The notes beneath the pieces are model-generated. The model did not search any database, was not told where the DNA came from, and was given only the letters and a program-made list of their open reading frames with translations. A DNA stretch of 64,000 nt. It comes from Rhizobium sp. NXC24 (lineage in GTDB: Bacteria; Pseudomonadota; Alphaproteobacteria; Rhizobiales; Rhizobiaceae). Positions 42,843 through 55,065 of this stretch are shown here, in pieces. The position numbers and the translations under genes were made by a program. Position 1 is the first letter of the stretch; every line of letters begins with the position of its first letter. The DNA is taken from positions 2,456,501-2,520,500 of the forward strand of contig NZ_CP024311.1 of NCBI RefSeq assembly GCF_002944315.1. Reading direction: 5' to 3'.

Positions 42843-43379
42843 ATGAATTCCGGACAGCAAGATCCAGACGAGCGACGACGCCGAGAACCAGGCGGAGTGG
42901 AAATCCGCGCCGCGCGGCCATCCGACGCCGAAGCCGTAGCCTTCATCGCCAATCTGCCCGGCTATCGCGCCGGTACGCTACGCCTGCCCTTTCAGAGCGT
43001 GGAAGAAACGCGGCAATGGCTGGAAAAGCCCGCGCCCGCATCGATCAATCTCGTCGCCGTGCTCGACGGGCAGGTCGTCGGCAACGCCGGCATGCGCCGC
43101 CATTCCGGCCGGCAGATTCACACCGGCCATCTCGGCATGGGCGTCCATGACGATTTTACCGGCCGGGGCATCGGTTCGGCGCTGCTCGCCGCCCTCGTCG
43201 ACGCCGCCGATAATTGGCTGGCGATCAAACGCCTGGAATTAACGGTCTATATCGACAACGGACCGGCTATTCGGCTTTACGAGAAATTCGGTTTCGAGAC
43301 CGAGGGGCGGCTCAGGGCCTTTGCGTTTCGTAACGGCGAATATGTGGATGCATTCACGATGGCGCGTGTGAGGATATAG
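42843..43379 (+). CDS. GNAT-family N-acetyltransferase
   Basis: 178 residues from ATG 42843 (AAGGAG upstream). Signatures are VEIRAARPSDAEAVAFIANL, the acetyl-CoA loop MGVHDDFTGRGIGSALLAALVDAAD (~100-124) and LTVYIDNGPAIRLYEKFGFETEGRLRAF (~135-163), which is the usual end. Similar to YhhY/RimI-like acetyltransferases; substrate unknown. Convergent with ligA. Confidence 0.9.
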   Translation: MNSGQQDPDERRRREPGGVEIRAARPSDAEAVAFIANLPGYRAGTLRLPFQSVEETRQWLEKPAPASINLVAVLDGQVVGNAGMRRHSGRQIHTGHLGMGVHDDFTGRGIGSALLAALVDAADNWLAIKRLELTVYIDNGPAIRLYEKFGFETEGRLRAFAFRNGEYVDAFTMARVRI

Positions 43380-43418
43380 ATGGCGACGGGCGGCGATCCT
43401 TTGATCCGCCGCCGTCGA

Positions 43419-45602
<2,184 letters not shown>

Positions 45603-45640
45603 TTAGAGCACTTCCCGGAAAAGTGCGAAGCGGTTTTCCG
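45603..45640 (-). repeat. RIME-like intergenic element
   Basis: Minus-strand sequence GGAAAACCGCTTCGCACTTT then TCCGGGAAGTGCTCTAA. Matches the copies at 34,054 and 26,530. Lies 30 bases upstream of ligA. Confidence 0.65.
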
Positions 45641-45934
45641 TTCGGAACACGTAAGAACAAAGAGAAAAATCTGGAAGCCGACAACCGCGAAAGTGGCGTT
45701 CACGACAACTTTCCGCGACAAGCGGTCATTCGCGGTGTTACAAATTCCCTATTTCCGGCTTTGCCAGACAAAGATTCTGAAAATATCAGTGTCCGACAGC
45801 CGTAACGGAAATCTGCGCCGAATTATTGAGGTAAGTGGTTCTTCCGCGTCTGTCGCAGGCGATTTAAGGTAAGGAATTATGAGAGCCAGATCTTCGGAAA
45901 TGATGGGCTCGTTAGCAAATATTCGGAATCACGC
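45641..45934. other. AT-richer intergenic region
   Basis: About 290 bases with less GC than the surroundings, judged by eye. No other element recognised. A short frame from ATG 45880 ends after 19 codons and does not look like a gene. The cdh promoter should lie here. Confidence 0.35.
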
Positions 45935-46702
45935 GTGAACCTTCGTCCTGTCGCTCTCTCTATTTCTCTCATTATCGCAGTCATCATCATGAGCTCATTC
46001 GTCAGCCGCTCTGCTTTGGGGTTGGTCGTTAGAGCCTGCGAAGTTAACTCCGTCCTGACAGGATCGCCGTATCCGTGCCTTAAAATAGTCCAGGCGCAGG
46101 ATCCGCTATCTTCCTACGCCGTTCTTCGCGAGCCGACCGAAAAAGAGCGAACCATTCTTGCGCCCCTCGCCGATGTGCCCGGCATCGAAGACCCCCGCCT
46201 TCTGACCGCGGGAGCGCCGAACTATTTCGACGCGGCATGGAGAGAGCGATCAGCCGCGATCGGCCTGCGCACATCAAAGGTTTCGCCACAGGATTTTGCG
46301 CTAGCGATAAACGCTGCCAGTTGGCGCACGCAAGATCGGTTTCATATCCACATGGGGTGCGAGACACCGCGCTTTCGTGCCCTGCTGAAGACCCACACCG
46401 CAGAGATTGGAAGCGGCCGGTTTACAAAATTGAGGACCAACGCCGGTTGGTGGGCAACGTTCCATACGGCCGATGACCTCTCAAATTTGAACCCGTTGAA
46501 GCTTGTCGCAGACGGTGTTGAGGGAGCCCGCTCGAATATGAAAAATGTGGTCGTTGGCGTCTTTGGCGCCACATTACCGGACGGGCAACATGGCTTCTAT
46601 ATTCTGGCGAGAATAATCGGAGCAAACAAATCCCTCGGATCCGCAGAGGATATGATTGATCCTAAATGCCAAGTCCCGCTTTTGCGCAATGGCACGGGCT
46701 AG
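45935..46702 (+). CDS. cdh: CDP-diacylglycerol diphosphatase
   Basis: 255 residues. A single N-terminal membrane anchor (ALSISLIIAVIIMSSFVS, ~7-24) is followed by the family core. ALAINAASWRTQDRFHIHMGC (~122-142) contains the HIT-type HxHxxC catalytic motif seen as QxxHIHISC in E. coli Cdh. IEDPRLL and GWWATFHTADDL match the family. It would cleave CDP-diacylglycerol to CMP and phosphatidate on the periplasmic side of the membrane. GTG 45935 is the start; GGA sits at moderate distance. Low GC flanks suggest possible horizontal gain. Confidence 0.82.
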   Translation: MNLRPVALSISLIIAVIIMSSFVSRSALGLVVRACEVNSVLTGSPYPCLKIVQAQDPLSSYAVLREPTEKERTILAPLADVPGIEDPRLLTAGAPNYFDAAWRERSAAIGLRTSKVSPQDFALAINAASWRTQDRFHIHMGCETPRFRALLKTHTAEIGSGRFTKLRTNAGWWATFHTADDLSNLNPLKLVADGVEGARSNMKNVVVGVFGATLPDGQHGFYILARIIGANKSLGSAEDMIDPKCQVPLLRNGTG

Positions 46703-46807
46703 CTGATTGAGCCTCGTGCTCCCCATCGTTCGCTTCAGGCCAAAAAGGGCATCCCGGGCATCTGATAGATAAGACCGGAAAACCCGACGACGGTTTGCGT
46801 TCAGCGA

Positions 46808-48481
46808 TCAGCCATTGCCCGCCAACAACCGCTTGGCGGCCGCCCTCGCCTCCTCCGTCACCGAAGCGCCGGCGAGCATACGGGCGATTTCCTCGGTGCG
46901 GTCCTTGGGAGCCATGGTGGCGACACGGGTGGAGATCTTCTCCGAACCGTCGGAGACCGGCCCCTTGGAGATCAGCAGATGCGTTGCGGCGCGCGCCGCG
47001 ACCTGAGGCGCATGGGTGACGGAGAGCACCTGCACACGCTCGGAAAGGCGCTTCAGCCGCTGACCGATGGCATCCGCCACTGCGCCGCCGACACCGGTGT
47101 CGATTTCGTCGAAGACTAGGGTCGGCGCCGAGCCGCGATCGGCAAGCGCCACCTTCAGCGCGAGCAGAAAACGAGAAAGCTCGCCACCGGAGGCCACCTT
47201 CATGATCGGTCCCGGCCGCGTCCCCGGATTGGTCTGCACATGGAATTCGATGATATCGATGCCCTCGGCCGTCGCCTCATCGGCATCGGTGGTGATTTCC
47301 ACCATGAAGCGCGCCCGCTCCAGCTTGAGCGCCGGCAGCTCAGCCATGACAGCCGCGGCAAGCGCCTCGCCGGCGTGATGGCGCCTGGCCGAAAGGCTGA
47401 GCGCGGCAGCATCATAATCAGCCTTGGCAGCGGCAAGCTCCGCATCCAGCCGCGCCAGTCTCTCTTCGCCGGCATCAAGATCGGCAAGCTCGGCGATCAT
47501 CTTCTCAGCCAGCGCCGGCAAGCCGGTCACCGGCACGGAATATTTGCGCGAGGCAGCACGCAGCGCAAACAGCCGCTCTTCGACGCGCTCCAGCTCCCTT
47601 GGATCGTACTCGGTCTTGCGGAGTGCTGCTTCCACTTCCATCTGCGCATTGGAGAGCTGATCCAGCGCCGCGTCGAGCAGCGCCACCGTGTCTTCCAACA
47701 AGCCTGGCGCCTCGTGGCTCTTGCGTTCCAACCGTCGCACCAGCGAGGCGATATGCGGCACGGGTGAGGCATTGCCGTTCAGGAACTCGGAAGCTTCCGA
47801 AATGTCGCCGGCGATGCGCTCCGCCTTCATCATCCGCGAGCGACGCTCAGCCAGCTCGTCCTCTTCACCATCCTGAGGCGCCAGCTTCTCCAGCTCCTCG
47901 ACGGAAGCACGCAGATAATCGGCTTCGCGTGCCGCATTTTCCACCTGCTCCCGCTGTTTCCTCAGCGTCCGCTCGGTATCGCGCCAGATCTTGTAGAGCC
48001 GCCCCACAGCTTGGGTTTCCTCGGCAATGCCCGCGAAGGCGTCGAGCAGCATGCGATGCGCGTCGGTATCGACCAGAGCGCGATCGTCATGCTGTCCATG
48101 AATTTCGACAAGAAGCTGACCCACTTGGCGCATCAACTGAACGCTAAGCGCCTGGTCGTTGACGAAGGCCTTGGTGCGGCCGTCGGCGGACTGGACACGG
48201 CGGAAAATCAGGTCGCCATCATCGTCGATGCCATTTTCGCGCAAAAGCTTGCGGGCAGCGTGCTGCATGCCGACGTCGAATACCGCAGTCACCTGGCCGC
48301 GATCCTCGCCATGACGCACGAGATCGCCATCGCCGCGCCCGCCAAGGGCCAGCGACAGACTGTCAAGCAGAATGGATTTGCCCGCGCCCGTCTCGCCGGT
48401 TAACACCGAAAGCCCGGTCTCGAAGGCGAGATCCAGCCGCTCGATCAGAACGATATCGCGGATCGAAAGCTGGACCAGCAT
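46808..48481 (-). CDS. recN: DNA repair protein RecN
   Basis: 557 residues, an SMC-like ATPase. N-terminal Walker A TGETGAGKSILLDSL (~29-43), two long coiled coils between ~150 and ~370, then the signature SGGELSRFLLALKVAL (~429-444) and Walker B TLVFDEIDTGVGG (~452-464). Acts early in double-strand break repair with RecA. bamD ends about 12 bases before the recN start, so bamD-recN form an operon on the minus strand. Confidence 0.96.
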   Translation of the reverse strand: MLVQLSIRDIVLIERLDLAFETGLSVLTGETGAGKSILLDSLSLALGGRGDGDLVRHGEDRGQVTAVFDVGMQHAARKLLRENGIDDDGDLIFRRVQSADGRTKAFVNDQALSVQLMRQVGQLLVEIHGQHDDRALVDTDAHRMLLDAFAGIAEETQAVGRLYKIWRDTERTLRKQREQVENAAREADYLRASVEELEKLAPQDGEEDELAERRSRMMKAERIAGDISEASEFLNGNASPVPHIASLVRRLERKSHEAPGLLEDTVALLDAALDQLSNAQMEVEAALRKTEYDPRELERVEERLFALRAASRKYSVPVTGLPALAEKMIAELADLDAGEERLARLDAELAAAKADYDAAALSLSARRHHAGEALAAAVMAELPALKLERARFMVEITTDADEATAEGIDIIEFHVQTNPGTRPGPIMKVASGGELSRFLLALKVALADRGSAPTLVFDEIDTGVGGAVADAIGQRLKRLSERVQVLSVTHAPQVAARAATHLLISKGPVSDGSEKISTRVATMAPKDRTEEIARMLAGASVTEEARAAAKRLLAGNG

Positions 48482-48493
48482 GTGCGCTCAATC

Positions 48494-49339
48494 TCACGTC
48501 CCAAGAAGAAGTTTCTTGCCGGCCCTTGAAATCCAGGAGCCTTCGCTTTCACGCGGCTCGACGCCACTGGTCTTCAGAAGCTTGTAGGAATCTGCGTACC
48601 AGCGGCTGTCCGGATAGTTGTGGCCGAGAACGGCGGCTGCTGTCTGCGCTTCCGGAACGATGCCCATGGCGTAGTAGGCTTCGACCAGGCGCGCCAACGC
48701 CTCTTCGATCTGGTTCGTCGTCGGATATTGCTCAACGACGATACGGAAGCGCGCGATGGCTGCGAGGTAGTCCTTACGCTCGAGATAGTAGCGGCCGACC
48801 TGCATTTCCTTGCCGGCGAGCTGGTCACGGGCAAAGCGGATCTTCGCCTGTGCGTCGCTGACATATTGCGAGTTGGGATAGGTGCTGACGAGCTTGGACA
48901 TCGCCTCGATCGTCTGCTGCGCGGCGCGCTGATCCTGCGTCACGTCGACGATCTGCTTGGCATAGGACGCACCGACGAGATACTGAACATAGTCGGCATC
49001 CTCGGAGCCGGGATACTGCTTTAGGTAGCTGTTGCCCGTCTGGACGGCGTCATCATATTGGCCGGTGCGATATTTGACGAAGGTGCTCATTACCAGCGCC
49101 TTGCGCGCCCATTCGGAGAAGGGCTGCTGCTTGTTGATGGCGTCGAATTTCTTGCCGGCTTCCGTCATATTGCCGGCTTTGATATTGGCCAGGCCCTGAT
49201 TGTAGAGAGCTTCCGGCGGATCGCTCTCGACACCGAGCTTGGTGATGTCGATGTCCTTGTCCGTGTTACAACCCGTTACCACCGCACCGGTACCGGCCAG
49301 GAGAAGCGATACGAGCAGAGCCCGTGCTGTAATCTTCAT
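48494..49339 (-). CDS. bamD: Outer-membrane assembly lipoprotein BamD
   Basis: 281 residues from ATG 49339. Lipoprotein signal ALLVSLLLAGTGAVVTGC (acyl-Cys ~24), then five TPR-like repeats: PEALYNQGLANIKAGNMTEAGKKFDAI, WARKALVMSTFVKYRTGQYDDAV, DADYVQYLVGASYAKQIVDVTQDQRAAQQ, RYYLERKDYLAAIARFRIVVEQYP and EEALARLVEAYYAMG. BamD is an essential subunit of the Bam complex which inserts outer-membrane beta-barrels. Upstream lies lpxC, making a run of envelope genes. Confidence 0.95.
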   Translation of the reverse strand: MKITARALLVSLLLAGTGAVVTGCNTDKDIDITKLGVESDPPEALYNQGLANIKAGNMTEAGKKFDAINKQQPFSEWARKALVMSTFVKYRTGQYDDAVQTGNSYLKQYPGSEDADYVQYLVGASYAKQIVDVTQDQRAAQQTIEAMSKLVSTYPNSQYVSDAQAKIRFARDQLAGKEMQVGRYYLERKDYLAAIARFRIVVEQYPTTNQIEEALARLVEAYYAMGIVPEAQTAAAVLGHNYPDSRWYADSYKLLKTSGVEPRESEGSWISRAGKKLLLGT

Positions 49340-49653
49340 GCTTTCAGACCCTGCAAAACCCATCGGATGACTGTCCCACTAGCCGTTGTTGCGGAAACGG
49401 CGTTCTCTCTCGCTGGCGTTTCTAGCCGCAAAAGCACCATCAGGGCAACGCAATGATGATGCATTAACGCATTTTTGTGGCAAAGACTGCGCGATGGCAG
49501 GCTTTAACTGCTGTATTGACAAGAGATTCCGCTTTCTGATTGTCCGAACGCAACGCTTTGACCGGCTTTGAAAGCATCCCTGACGAATCTCGCGTCAAAA
49601 AAAGAGCCGCCCCCTTTCGGGAGCGGCGACTCTGCCACCTGGGTTCCTGGAGG
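49340..49653. other. Intergenic region between lpxC and bamD
   Basis: About 310 bases holding the lpxC terminator and, further left, the promoter region for bamD-recN. No gene supported. Confidence 0.5.
49597..49627 (-). terminator. Terminator after lpxC
   Basis: On the minus strand GCCGCTCCC, loop GAAA, GGGGGCGGC (one T-G pair), then CTCTTTTTTT. Strong Rho-independent terminator about 27 bases past the lpxC stop. Confidence 0.9.
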
Positions 49654-50610
49654 TCACGCAGACCAGGGGGCGAATTCGGGAGCATTGACGGCGACGAACT
49701 CGCGGCTATGCGCGCGCTGGCGCGGTGCGGAAGTCTCGACGACATCGTAAGCCGTGGGATCGCTGAGCAATGCCTTCAGCGCATTGGCATTCATGCGATG
49801 GCCGCCGCGATAGGAGCGGTAGCAGCCGATGAACTGCGCGCCAGCCAGCGCCAGATCGCCGACGGCATCCAGCGCCTTGTGACGGACGAATTCGTCCTTG
49901 GCATAGCGCAAGCCTTCGACATTGATCACCGTGTTGTCGTCGGAGATGACGACAGAATTTTCCAGCGAGGAGCCGAGCGCATGGCCCGAAGCCCAGAGAC
50001 GCTCGACATCGCGCATGAAGCCGAAGGTGCGCGCACGCGACAGCTCGGCCTTGAAGGTCTTGGCTGTCAGATCGCCTTCCCACTTCTGCCGGCCGATCAA
50101 CGGGCATTCGAAATCGATCTCGACTTCGAAGCGCGTGCCGTCATAAGGCCGGAACTCGCACCAGGAACCGCCGGCTTCGATTCGCACCGGCTTGGTCACA
50201 CGAATATAGCGGCGCTTGACGCCGAGCGAGACGATACCAACCTGCTCGATCGCTTCGATGAAGGGATAGGAGCTGCCATCCATGATCGGCATTTCCGCAC
50301 CGGAAACTTCGACGATGACATTGTCGAGGCCGATCGCATAGATCGCCGCCATGACGTGCTCGACCGTCGCGACGGAACGCGCCGGCGAGAAGCCGAGAAC
50401 TGTGCAAAGATCGGTGTTGCCAACCTGCGAGGAAACGGCGCGCAGCTCTGTCACATCGCCATTGTCATGCATGCGCTGGAAGATGACGCCGGTACCGGCT
50501 TCGGCTGGATAGAGCGTAATCGACACATTGGCGCCAGAATGAACGCCGATACCCGAAAGTGTCACAGGGCTTGCAATGGTGGTCTGAAAACCCAGCAATC
50601 CGATTGCCAT
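49654..50610 (-). CDS. lpxC: UDP-3-O-acyl-N-acetylglucosamine deacetylase
   Basis: 318 residues. First committed step of lipid A synthesis; a zinc amidase of the cytoplasm. N-terminal GLLGFQTTIASPVTLSGIGVHSG, then the zinc His in VEHVMAAIYAIG (~83-94) and the second zinc site with His and Asp in FVRHKALDAVGDLALAG (~236-252). NSVV and TFGFMRDVERL lie between. The extended C-terminal tail (~40 residues) is usual. Monocistronic between terminators of ftsZ and lpxC. Confidence 0.96.
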   Translation of the reverse strand: MAIGLLGFQTTIASPVTLSGIGVHSGANVSITLYPAEAGTGVIFQRMHDNGDVTELRAVSSQVGNTDLCTVLGFSPARSVATVEHVMAAIYAIGLDNVIVEVSGAEMPIMDGSSYPFIEAIEQVGIVSLGVKRRYIRVTKPVRIEAGGSWCEFRPYDGTRFEVEIDFECPLIGRQKWEGDLTAKTFKAELSRARTFGFMRDVERLWASGHALGSSLENSVVISDDNTVINVEGLRYAKDEFVRHKALDAVGDLALAGAQFIGCYRSYRGGHRMNANALKALLSDPTAYDVVETSAPRQRAHSREFVAVNAPEFAPWSA

Positions 50611-50856
50611 ATAAAATCTGCCTTCGTCTATCTGTCCCAGACCGGGCGGTCATCTTTGGATCCTGCCCTCATCGCTGGTTCAGTCTGTTACCTATTCCGC
50701 GAATTCACATGCAATCATTGCTGGATGCGATTCCGCTGGCTCGCTTGCTACCTAAATACGCGCGAGGGCACCGCATTCCAAATCACTGTTTCTTTCGCTT
50801 TGTTACGAAACCAGACGATTGAATTTGCTAGGTAATTTTAGAATTAAAGAGAGGCC
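50611..50856. other. Intergenic region upstream of lpxC
   Basis: About 245 bases between lpxC and the ftsZ terminator (330 bases to the ftsZ stop). No gene or clear promoter recognised by eye. It should hold the lpxC promoter. Confidence 0.4.
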
Positions 50857-50892
50857 GAAAATAAAGAAATCCGGGGCTCGTGAGCCCCGGAT
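50857..50892 (-). terminator. Terminator after ftsZ
   Basis: ATCCGGGGCTC (50869-50879) and GAGCCCCGGAT (50882-50892) form a perfect 11-bp stem with only two bases between; on the minus strand TTTCTTTATTTT follows. It ends the ddl-ftsQAZ transcript. Confidence 0.9.
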
Positions 50893-50939
50893 TCGATAAA
50901 CATGGTTAGTATCCTATTAAAAGGATGCCCTACACCGGA

Positions 50940-52694
50940 TCAGTTCGATTGCCGGCGCAGGAAGGCCGGGATTTCGAGCTGGTCGTCTTCCTGGCTTGCC
51001 ATCCGCGCCTGCGGAACCTGGCGGCCCTGTTCGTCGAGCTGGCCACGGCGCGGAGCATAGAGGCTTGCTTCCGGCGACAGAGGACGGCGCTGCTGCGAAG
51101 CGGCACTCGGAGCCGAAGCCGTCATATCGTTGAAAGCCGGGTCCTCGTCGCGGCGGCCGAGCGAATTGGTGATTCGCTTCAGCAAGCCCATCGGGCCGCG
51201 CTCCTCGGTAGCCTGAGCGGCGACCGGCTGAGCACGATGCTCCATCTCGGCCTTAACGACCGGAGGGAAATCCTCGACTTTCGGCATGCGGACCTGCTCC
51301 GGAGCCTGCCGGATGATCGGCTCCTGGCGTACCGGCTGCTGCATCTGCATGGGGGCCGGCTGATGCTGCATCGCAGGCTGCTGATGCATGGCCGGGGCCG
51401 GCTGCTGCTGAAGCGGAGCCTGACGGACGGGCTGTGCCTCCGGTGCTGCGAAGATGCGGCTCTGAGGACGGAAGCTCTCCTCCTGAGCGACCGGCTGCTG
51501 CTGCATTACCGGCTGCTGCTGGCGGCTCATCTGGATTTCCAGTTCACGCTCCATTTCGGCTTCCGCCATACGGATGGTCTGCGCGATCGGATCGACGGCG
51601 GCCTTCGGTGCCTGCGCGACATGGGCAGGCTGAGCTGCGGCCGCTGCCGGAGCAACGGCCGCGGAGGGACGGACAGCCGGCTTTGCGACCGGACGGAATT
51701 CCATGGCCTTGTCGGCGGCTTCGTTCATCGCGCGATCGATGCCGGTCGCAACGACGGAAACGCGGATGATGCCTTCCAGCGATTCATCGAACGTGGCGCC
51801 GAGGATGATGTTGGCGTCCGGATCGACTTCTTCGCGGATGCGGGTCGCAGCTTCGTCGACTTCGAACAGGGTAAGGTCGCGGCCGCCAGTGATGGAGATC
51901 AGCAGGCCCTGCGCACCCTTCATCGAGGTTTCGTCGAGCAGCGGGTTGGCAATGGCAGCTTCTGCAGCCTGCATTGCGCGGCCCTGGCCGGAAGCCTCGC
52001 CGGTGCCCATCATGGCGCGGCCCATTTCGCGCATGACCGAACGGACGTCAGCGAAGTCGAGGTTGATGAGACCTTCCTTCACCATCAGGTCGGTGATGCA
52101 GGCAACGCCCGAATAGAGAACCTGGTCGGCCATCGAGAACGCGTCCGCGAAGGTCGTCTTGTCGTTGGCGATACGGAACAGGTTCTGGTTCGGAATGACG
52201 ATCAGCGTGTCGACCGACTTCTGCAGTTCCTGGATGCCCATTTCAGCAAGCCGCATGCGGCGGCCGCCTTCGAAATGGAACGGCTTGGTGACGACGCCGA
52301 CGGTCAGAATGCCCTTGTTGCGGGCGGCCTGTGCGACGACCGGCGCAGCACCCGTGCCAGTGCCGCCGCCCATGCCGGCGGTGACGAAGCACATGTGGGT
52401 ACCGTTCAGGTGATCGATGATCTCGTCGATGCACTCTTCAGCAGCCGCGCGGCCAACTTCCGGCTGCGAACCGGCGCCGAGGCCTTCGGTGACATTGACG
52501 CCGAGCTGGATGATCCGCTCCGCCTTCGTCATCGTCAAAGCCTGCGCGTCCGTATTGGCGACGACGAAATCGACGCCCTGCAAACCTGCCGTGATCATGT
52601 TGTTGACGGCATTGCCGCCACCACCACCGACACCGAACACGGTGATCCGCGGCTTCAGCTCGGTGATATCTGGCTTATGCAGCTTGATAGTCAT
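50940..52694 (-). CDS. ftsZ: Cell division GTPase FtsZ (long form)
   Basis: 584 residues, against 383 in E. coli. GTPase core: [15 protein letters not shown] (~20-34), NTDAQAL, tubulin signature [13 protein letters not shown] (~108-120), and catalytic T7-loop NLDFADV (~208-214). Residues ~320-570 are a variable linker very rich in Q, P and A. The C-terminal peptide [10 protein letters not shown], which binds FtsA and other partners, is intact. Builds the septal ring at midcell. The long linker is typical of FtsZ1 of Rhizobiaceae. Separated from ftsA by 110 bases, so it may also have its own promoter. Confidence 0.97.
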   Translation of the reverse strand: MTIKLHKPDITELKPRITVFGVGGGGGNAVNNMITAGLQGVDFVVANTDAQALTMTKAERIIQLGVNVTEGLGAGSQPEVGRAAAEECIDEIIDHLNGTHMCFVTAGMGGGTGTGAAPVVAQAARNKGILTVGVVTKPFHFEGGRRMRLAEMGIQELQKSVDTLIVIPNQNLFRIANDKTTFADAFSMADQVLYSGVACITDLMVKEGLINLDFADVRSVMREMGRAMMGTGEASGQGRAMQAAEAAIANPLLDETSMKGAQGLLISITGGRDLTLFEVDEAATRIREEVDPDANIILGATFDESLEGIIRVSVVATGIDRAMNEAADKAMEFRPVAKPAVRPSAAVAPAAAAAQPAHVAQAPKAAVDPIAQTIRMAEAEMERELEIQMSRQQQPVMQQQPVAQEESFRPQSRIFAAPEAQPVRQAPLQQQPAPAMHQQPAMQHQPAPMQMQQPVRQEPIIRQAPEQVRMPKVEDFPPVVKAEMEHRAQPVAAQATEERGPMGLLKRITNSLGRRDEDPAFNDMTASAPSAASQQRRPLSPEASLYAPRRGQLDEQGRQVPQARMASQEDDQLEIPAFLRRQSN

Positions 52695-52804
52695 GGTACC
52701 CGTTCCTTCTCTTTATGGCCGCATCGCCACGCCGGCCAATTCACTATATTTCACTTGCCTGACCCCTGCCCGGAAAGCGCTTGCCGCGATCCGGGATCAG
52801 GCAC

Positions 52805-54136
52805 TCAAAAACTCTCCTTCAGCCATTGGCCAACGCGGCCGATACGGCTGTTGTTACCCCCAAGCGACGAGAGCAGACCGCTGCCCGCCGCATGTGTCTC
52901 CATGTCCGCAACCTGCGGATAGATCATCAGTCCGACCGCCGTCGAAAAGGCAGGCCCCTTGGCCGCTGTCGGCAAGCCGGATACGCCCATCGGGCGGCCG
53001 ATGCGGACATTGCGGGCAAGAATGCGGCGCGCCACATCCGGCAAGCCGGTCAACTGGCTGGCTCCGCCCGTGAGTACGACACGCTTGCCAACGATCGGGC
53101 TGAAACCGGAGCGCTGGATACGATCGCGGATCAGTTCCAGCGTCTCCTCGATGCGCGCCTTGACGATGCGCGACACCAGCGCCTTCGGCACCTGCGTCGG
53201 CTGGTCGCGTTCATCCTCGCCGATCGGCGGGATGGAAATCAGTTCGCGCTCTTCCGAAGAATTCGCGAGCGCGGAAGCATGAACCACCTTCAGCCGCTCG
53301 GCATCCTCGATACGGGTCGAAAGACCGCGGGCAAGGTCGGTGGTGACATGATGGCCGCCGAGGCTGACGGCGTCGGTGTGCACCAGCTTGCCTTCGGCAA
53401 AGACCGAGATCGTCGTCGTGCCGCCGCCCATGTCGATCGCGGCGCAACCGAGCTCGACTTCATCATCGACGAGAGCGGCAAGACCGCTGGCATAGGGTGT
53501 TGCCACCATGCCCTCGACAGAAAGATGCGCCCGGTTGATGCAGAGTTCGAGGTTGCGAAGCGCAGCGCGCTCCGCCGTGACCACATGCATGTCGACACCC
53601 AAGGCATCACCGAACATTGCGAGCGGATCGCGGATACCGCGTTCGCCGTCGAGCGAGTAGCCGGTTGCCAGCGAATGCAGCACGGCGCGTTCCTGACGGA
53701 GCGACTGCTGGCAGGCGGCGGCAAGCACCTTCTTCAGATCGTTTGCTTCGACTTCCTGGCCGCCCAGATCGATGGTGGCGGTGTAGATGTCGCTGCCAAG
53801 GCGACCGGCCGAAACATTGACGATCAGGCTGTCTACGGTTAGCCCGGCCATGCGTTCGGCGGCGTCGACCGAGAGACGGACGACATTTTCCAGCGCATCG
53901 AGATCGGCGATGACACCGGTCTTGATGCCGCGCGAACGCTGATGGCCGATGCCAATGATCTCGATATTATGCGTGCGGTTCGGCAGAACCTGGCTTTCCT
54001 CACGCGGCGTCAGCCGGCCGATCATGCAGACGACCTTCGTCGAGCCGATGTCGAGGACGGATACGATGTGCGACCGCTTGGAGGACAGCGGCTTCAGGCG
54101 CGGCAGACCGAAATGGGACGAACTGAATAAGCTCAT
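52805..54136 (-). CDS. ftsA: Cell division protein FtsA
   Basis: 443 residues, actin-like ATPase. HIVSVLDIGSTKVVCMIGRL (~23-42, phosphate 1), the SHS2/1C insert (~100-180), GCAAIDMGGGTTTISVF (~227-243, phosphate 2), GGASQLTGLPDVARRIL (adenosine) and a C-terminal membrane-targeting amphipathic helix (IGRVGQWLKESF). FtsA tethers FtsZ to the membrane. Its ATG overlaps the ftsQ stop as ATGA. Confidence 0.97.
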   Translation of the reverse strand: MSLFSSSHFGLPRLKPLSSKRSHIVSVLDIGSTKVVCMIGRLTPREESQVLPNRTHNIEIIGIGHQRSRGIKTGVIADLDALENVVRLSVDAAERMAGLTVDSLIVNVSAGRLGSDIYTATIDLGGQEVEANDLKKVLAAACQQSLRQERAVLHSLATGYSLDGERGIRDPLAMFGDALGVDMHVVTAERAALRNLELCINRAHLSVEGMVATPYASGLAALVDDEVELGCAAIDMGGGTTTISVFAEGKLVHTDAVSLGGHHVTTDLARGLSTRIEDAERLKVVHASALANSSEERELISIPPIGEDERDQPTQVPKALVSRIVKARIEETLELIRDRIQRSGFSPIVGKRVVLTGGASQLTGLPDVARRILARNVRIGRPMGVSGLPTAAKGPAFSTAVGLMIYPQVADMETHAAGSGLLSSLGGNNSRIGRVGQWLKESF

Positions 54137-55065
54137 GTATCCTGCCCTGCTTTCTTCAAAGCCTTGGTTCTGACATCCAACGCCGCCTGGCGGCGAAGTG
54201 CTGCGTCCGGGGTCAATTCAATGGCGGTACGGTCGTCAAGGCGAAGGTCGACGGCTGCGATATCACGCTGCAGAAGGCTTTCGTCCTTGTCGAGCTTGGT
54301 GAGCCGAGCGAGCGCACCATCGATATTGTCTTCCGGCAATTTGATGATCACGCCATTGTCGAGGTAGAGATCCCAACGGCGACCGGCGACGCGCACGAAT
54401 GCCTTCACATGGCTGCGAACATCCGGCCAGTTGGCAAACTCGTCATCGATGGACGCCGCAGCCGTTTCGGCATCGCGACCGACGAAAAGCGGTAGCTTGG
54501 CGAACTTGTTGTCGCGCAACGGGGCAATCACGCTGCCGTCCTTCTGGATCAGCGAGAGTTCGGAGCCGTGCTGCCAGATGGCATAAGCCTTGCGCTCCGT
54601 GAGCTTCACTTCGACCGTCTTCGGATAGACCTTACGGACTTCGACGCCCTGCACCCAAGGCAGGCTCGCAATCTTCTGACGAGCCGCATCGACATTGAGC
54701 GCCACCAGCGACGTCGTGCCGTCGAGACCGAGAAGCTGCAGGATTTCGATTTCCGAAGTCTGATCGTTGCCGGAAACCTTCACATCTTCGATGGCAAAGC
54801 CAGCAGCCGACGTCGTCGCCTGGGCAACATCCTGCGTATGGCCACCGATCGACATGCCATAGAGGCCGGTCGCAGCGAACAGAGCGAGAGCGGAAACCGT
54901 GCCCGTATGAGCCGGAATATTGACGCGTCCGGAACCAAGGCTCACGAGGAAACGCACGGCACGACGCAGCGGGCGCGGCAACACAAACGCATCCTCGACA
55001 TCGTCGATCGCGAGCGGGACGCGATGGCGGGACCGCCTCATATTTTTGACCGTCAGCGCAAACAA
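54133..55065 (-). CDS. ftsQ: Cell division protein FtsQ
   Basis: 310 residues from TTG 55065, which has GGAGGA six bases upstream and gives [19 protein letters not shown] 55086 is another possible start. N-terminal cytoplasmic tail, one transmembrane helix ([18 protein letters not shown], ~55-72), POTRA domain beginning [25 protein letters not shown] (~89-113), then [23 protein letters not shown]. FtsQ links the Z ring to the septal peptidoglycan machinery. The first 13 bases overlap the end of ddl. Confidence 0.93.
   Translation of the reverse strand: MFALTVKNMRRSRHRVPLAIDDVEDAFVLPRPLRRAVRFLVSLGSGRVNIPAHTGTVSALALFAATGLYGMSIGGHTQDVAQATTSAAGFAIEDVKVSGNDQTSEIEILQLLGLDGTTSLVALNVDAARQKIASLPWVQGVEVRKVYPKTVEVKLTERKAYAIWQHGSELSLIQKDGSVIAPLRDNKFAKLPLFVGRDAETAAASIDDEFANWPDVRSHVKAFVRVAGRRWDLYLDNGVIIKLPEDNIDGALARLTKLDKDESLLQRDIAAVDLRLDDRTAIELTPDAALRRQAALDVRTKALKKAGQDT

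Noticed and set aside
50925..52922. 665-codon plus-strand frame opposite ftsZ and its 3' flank
   Set aside because: Mirror frame; the FtsZ GTPase signatures are unambiguous on the minus strand.
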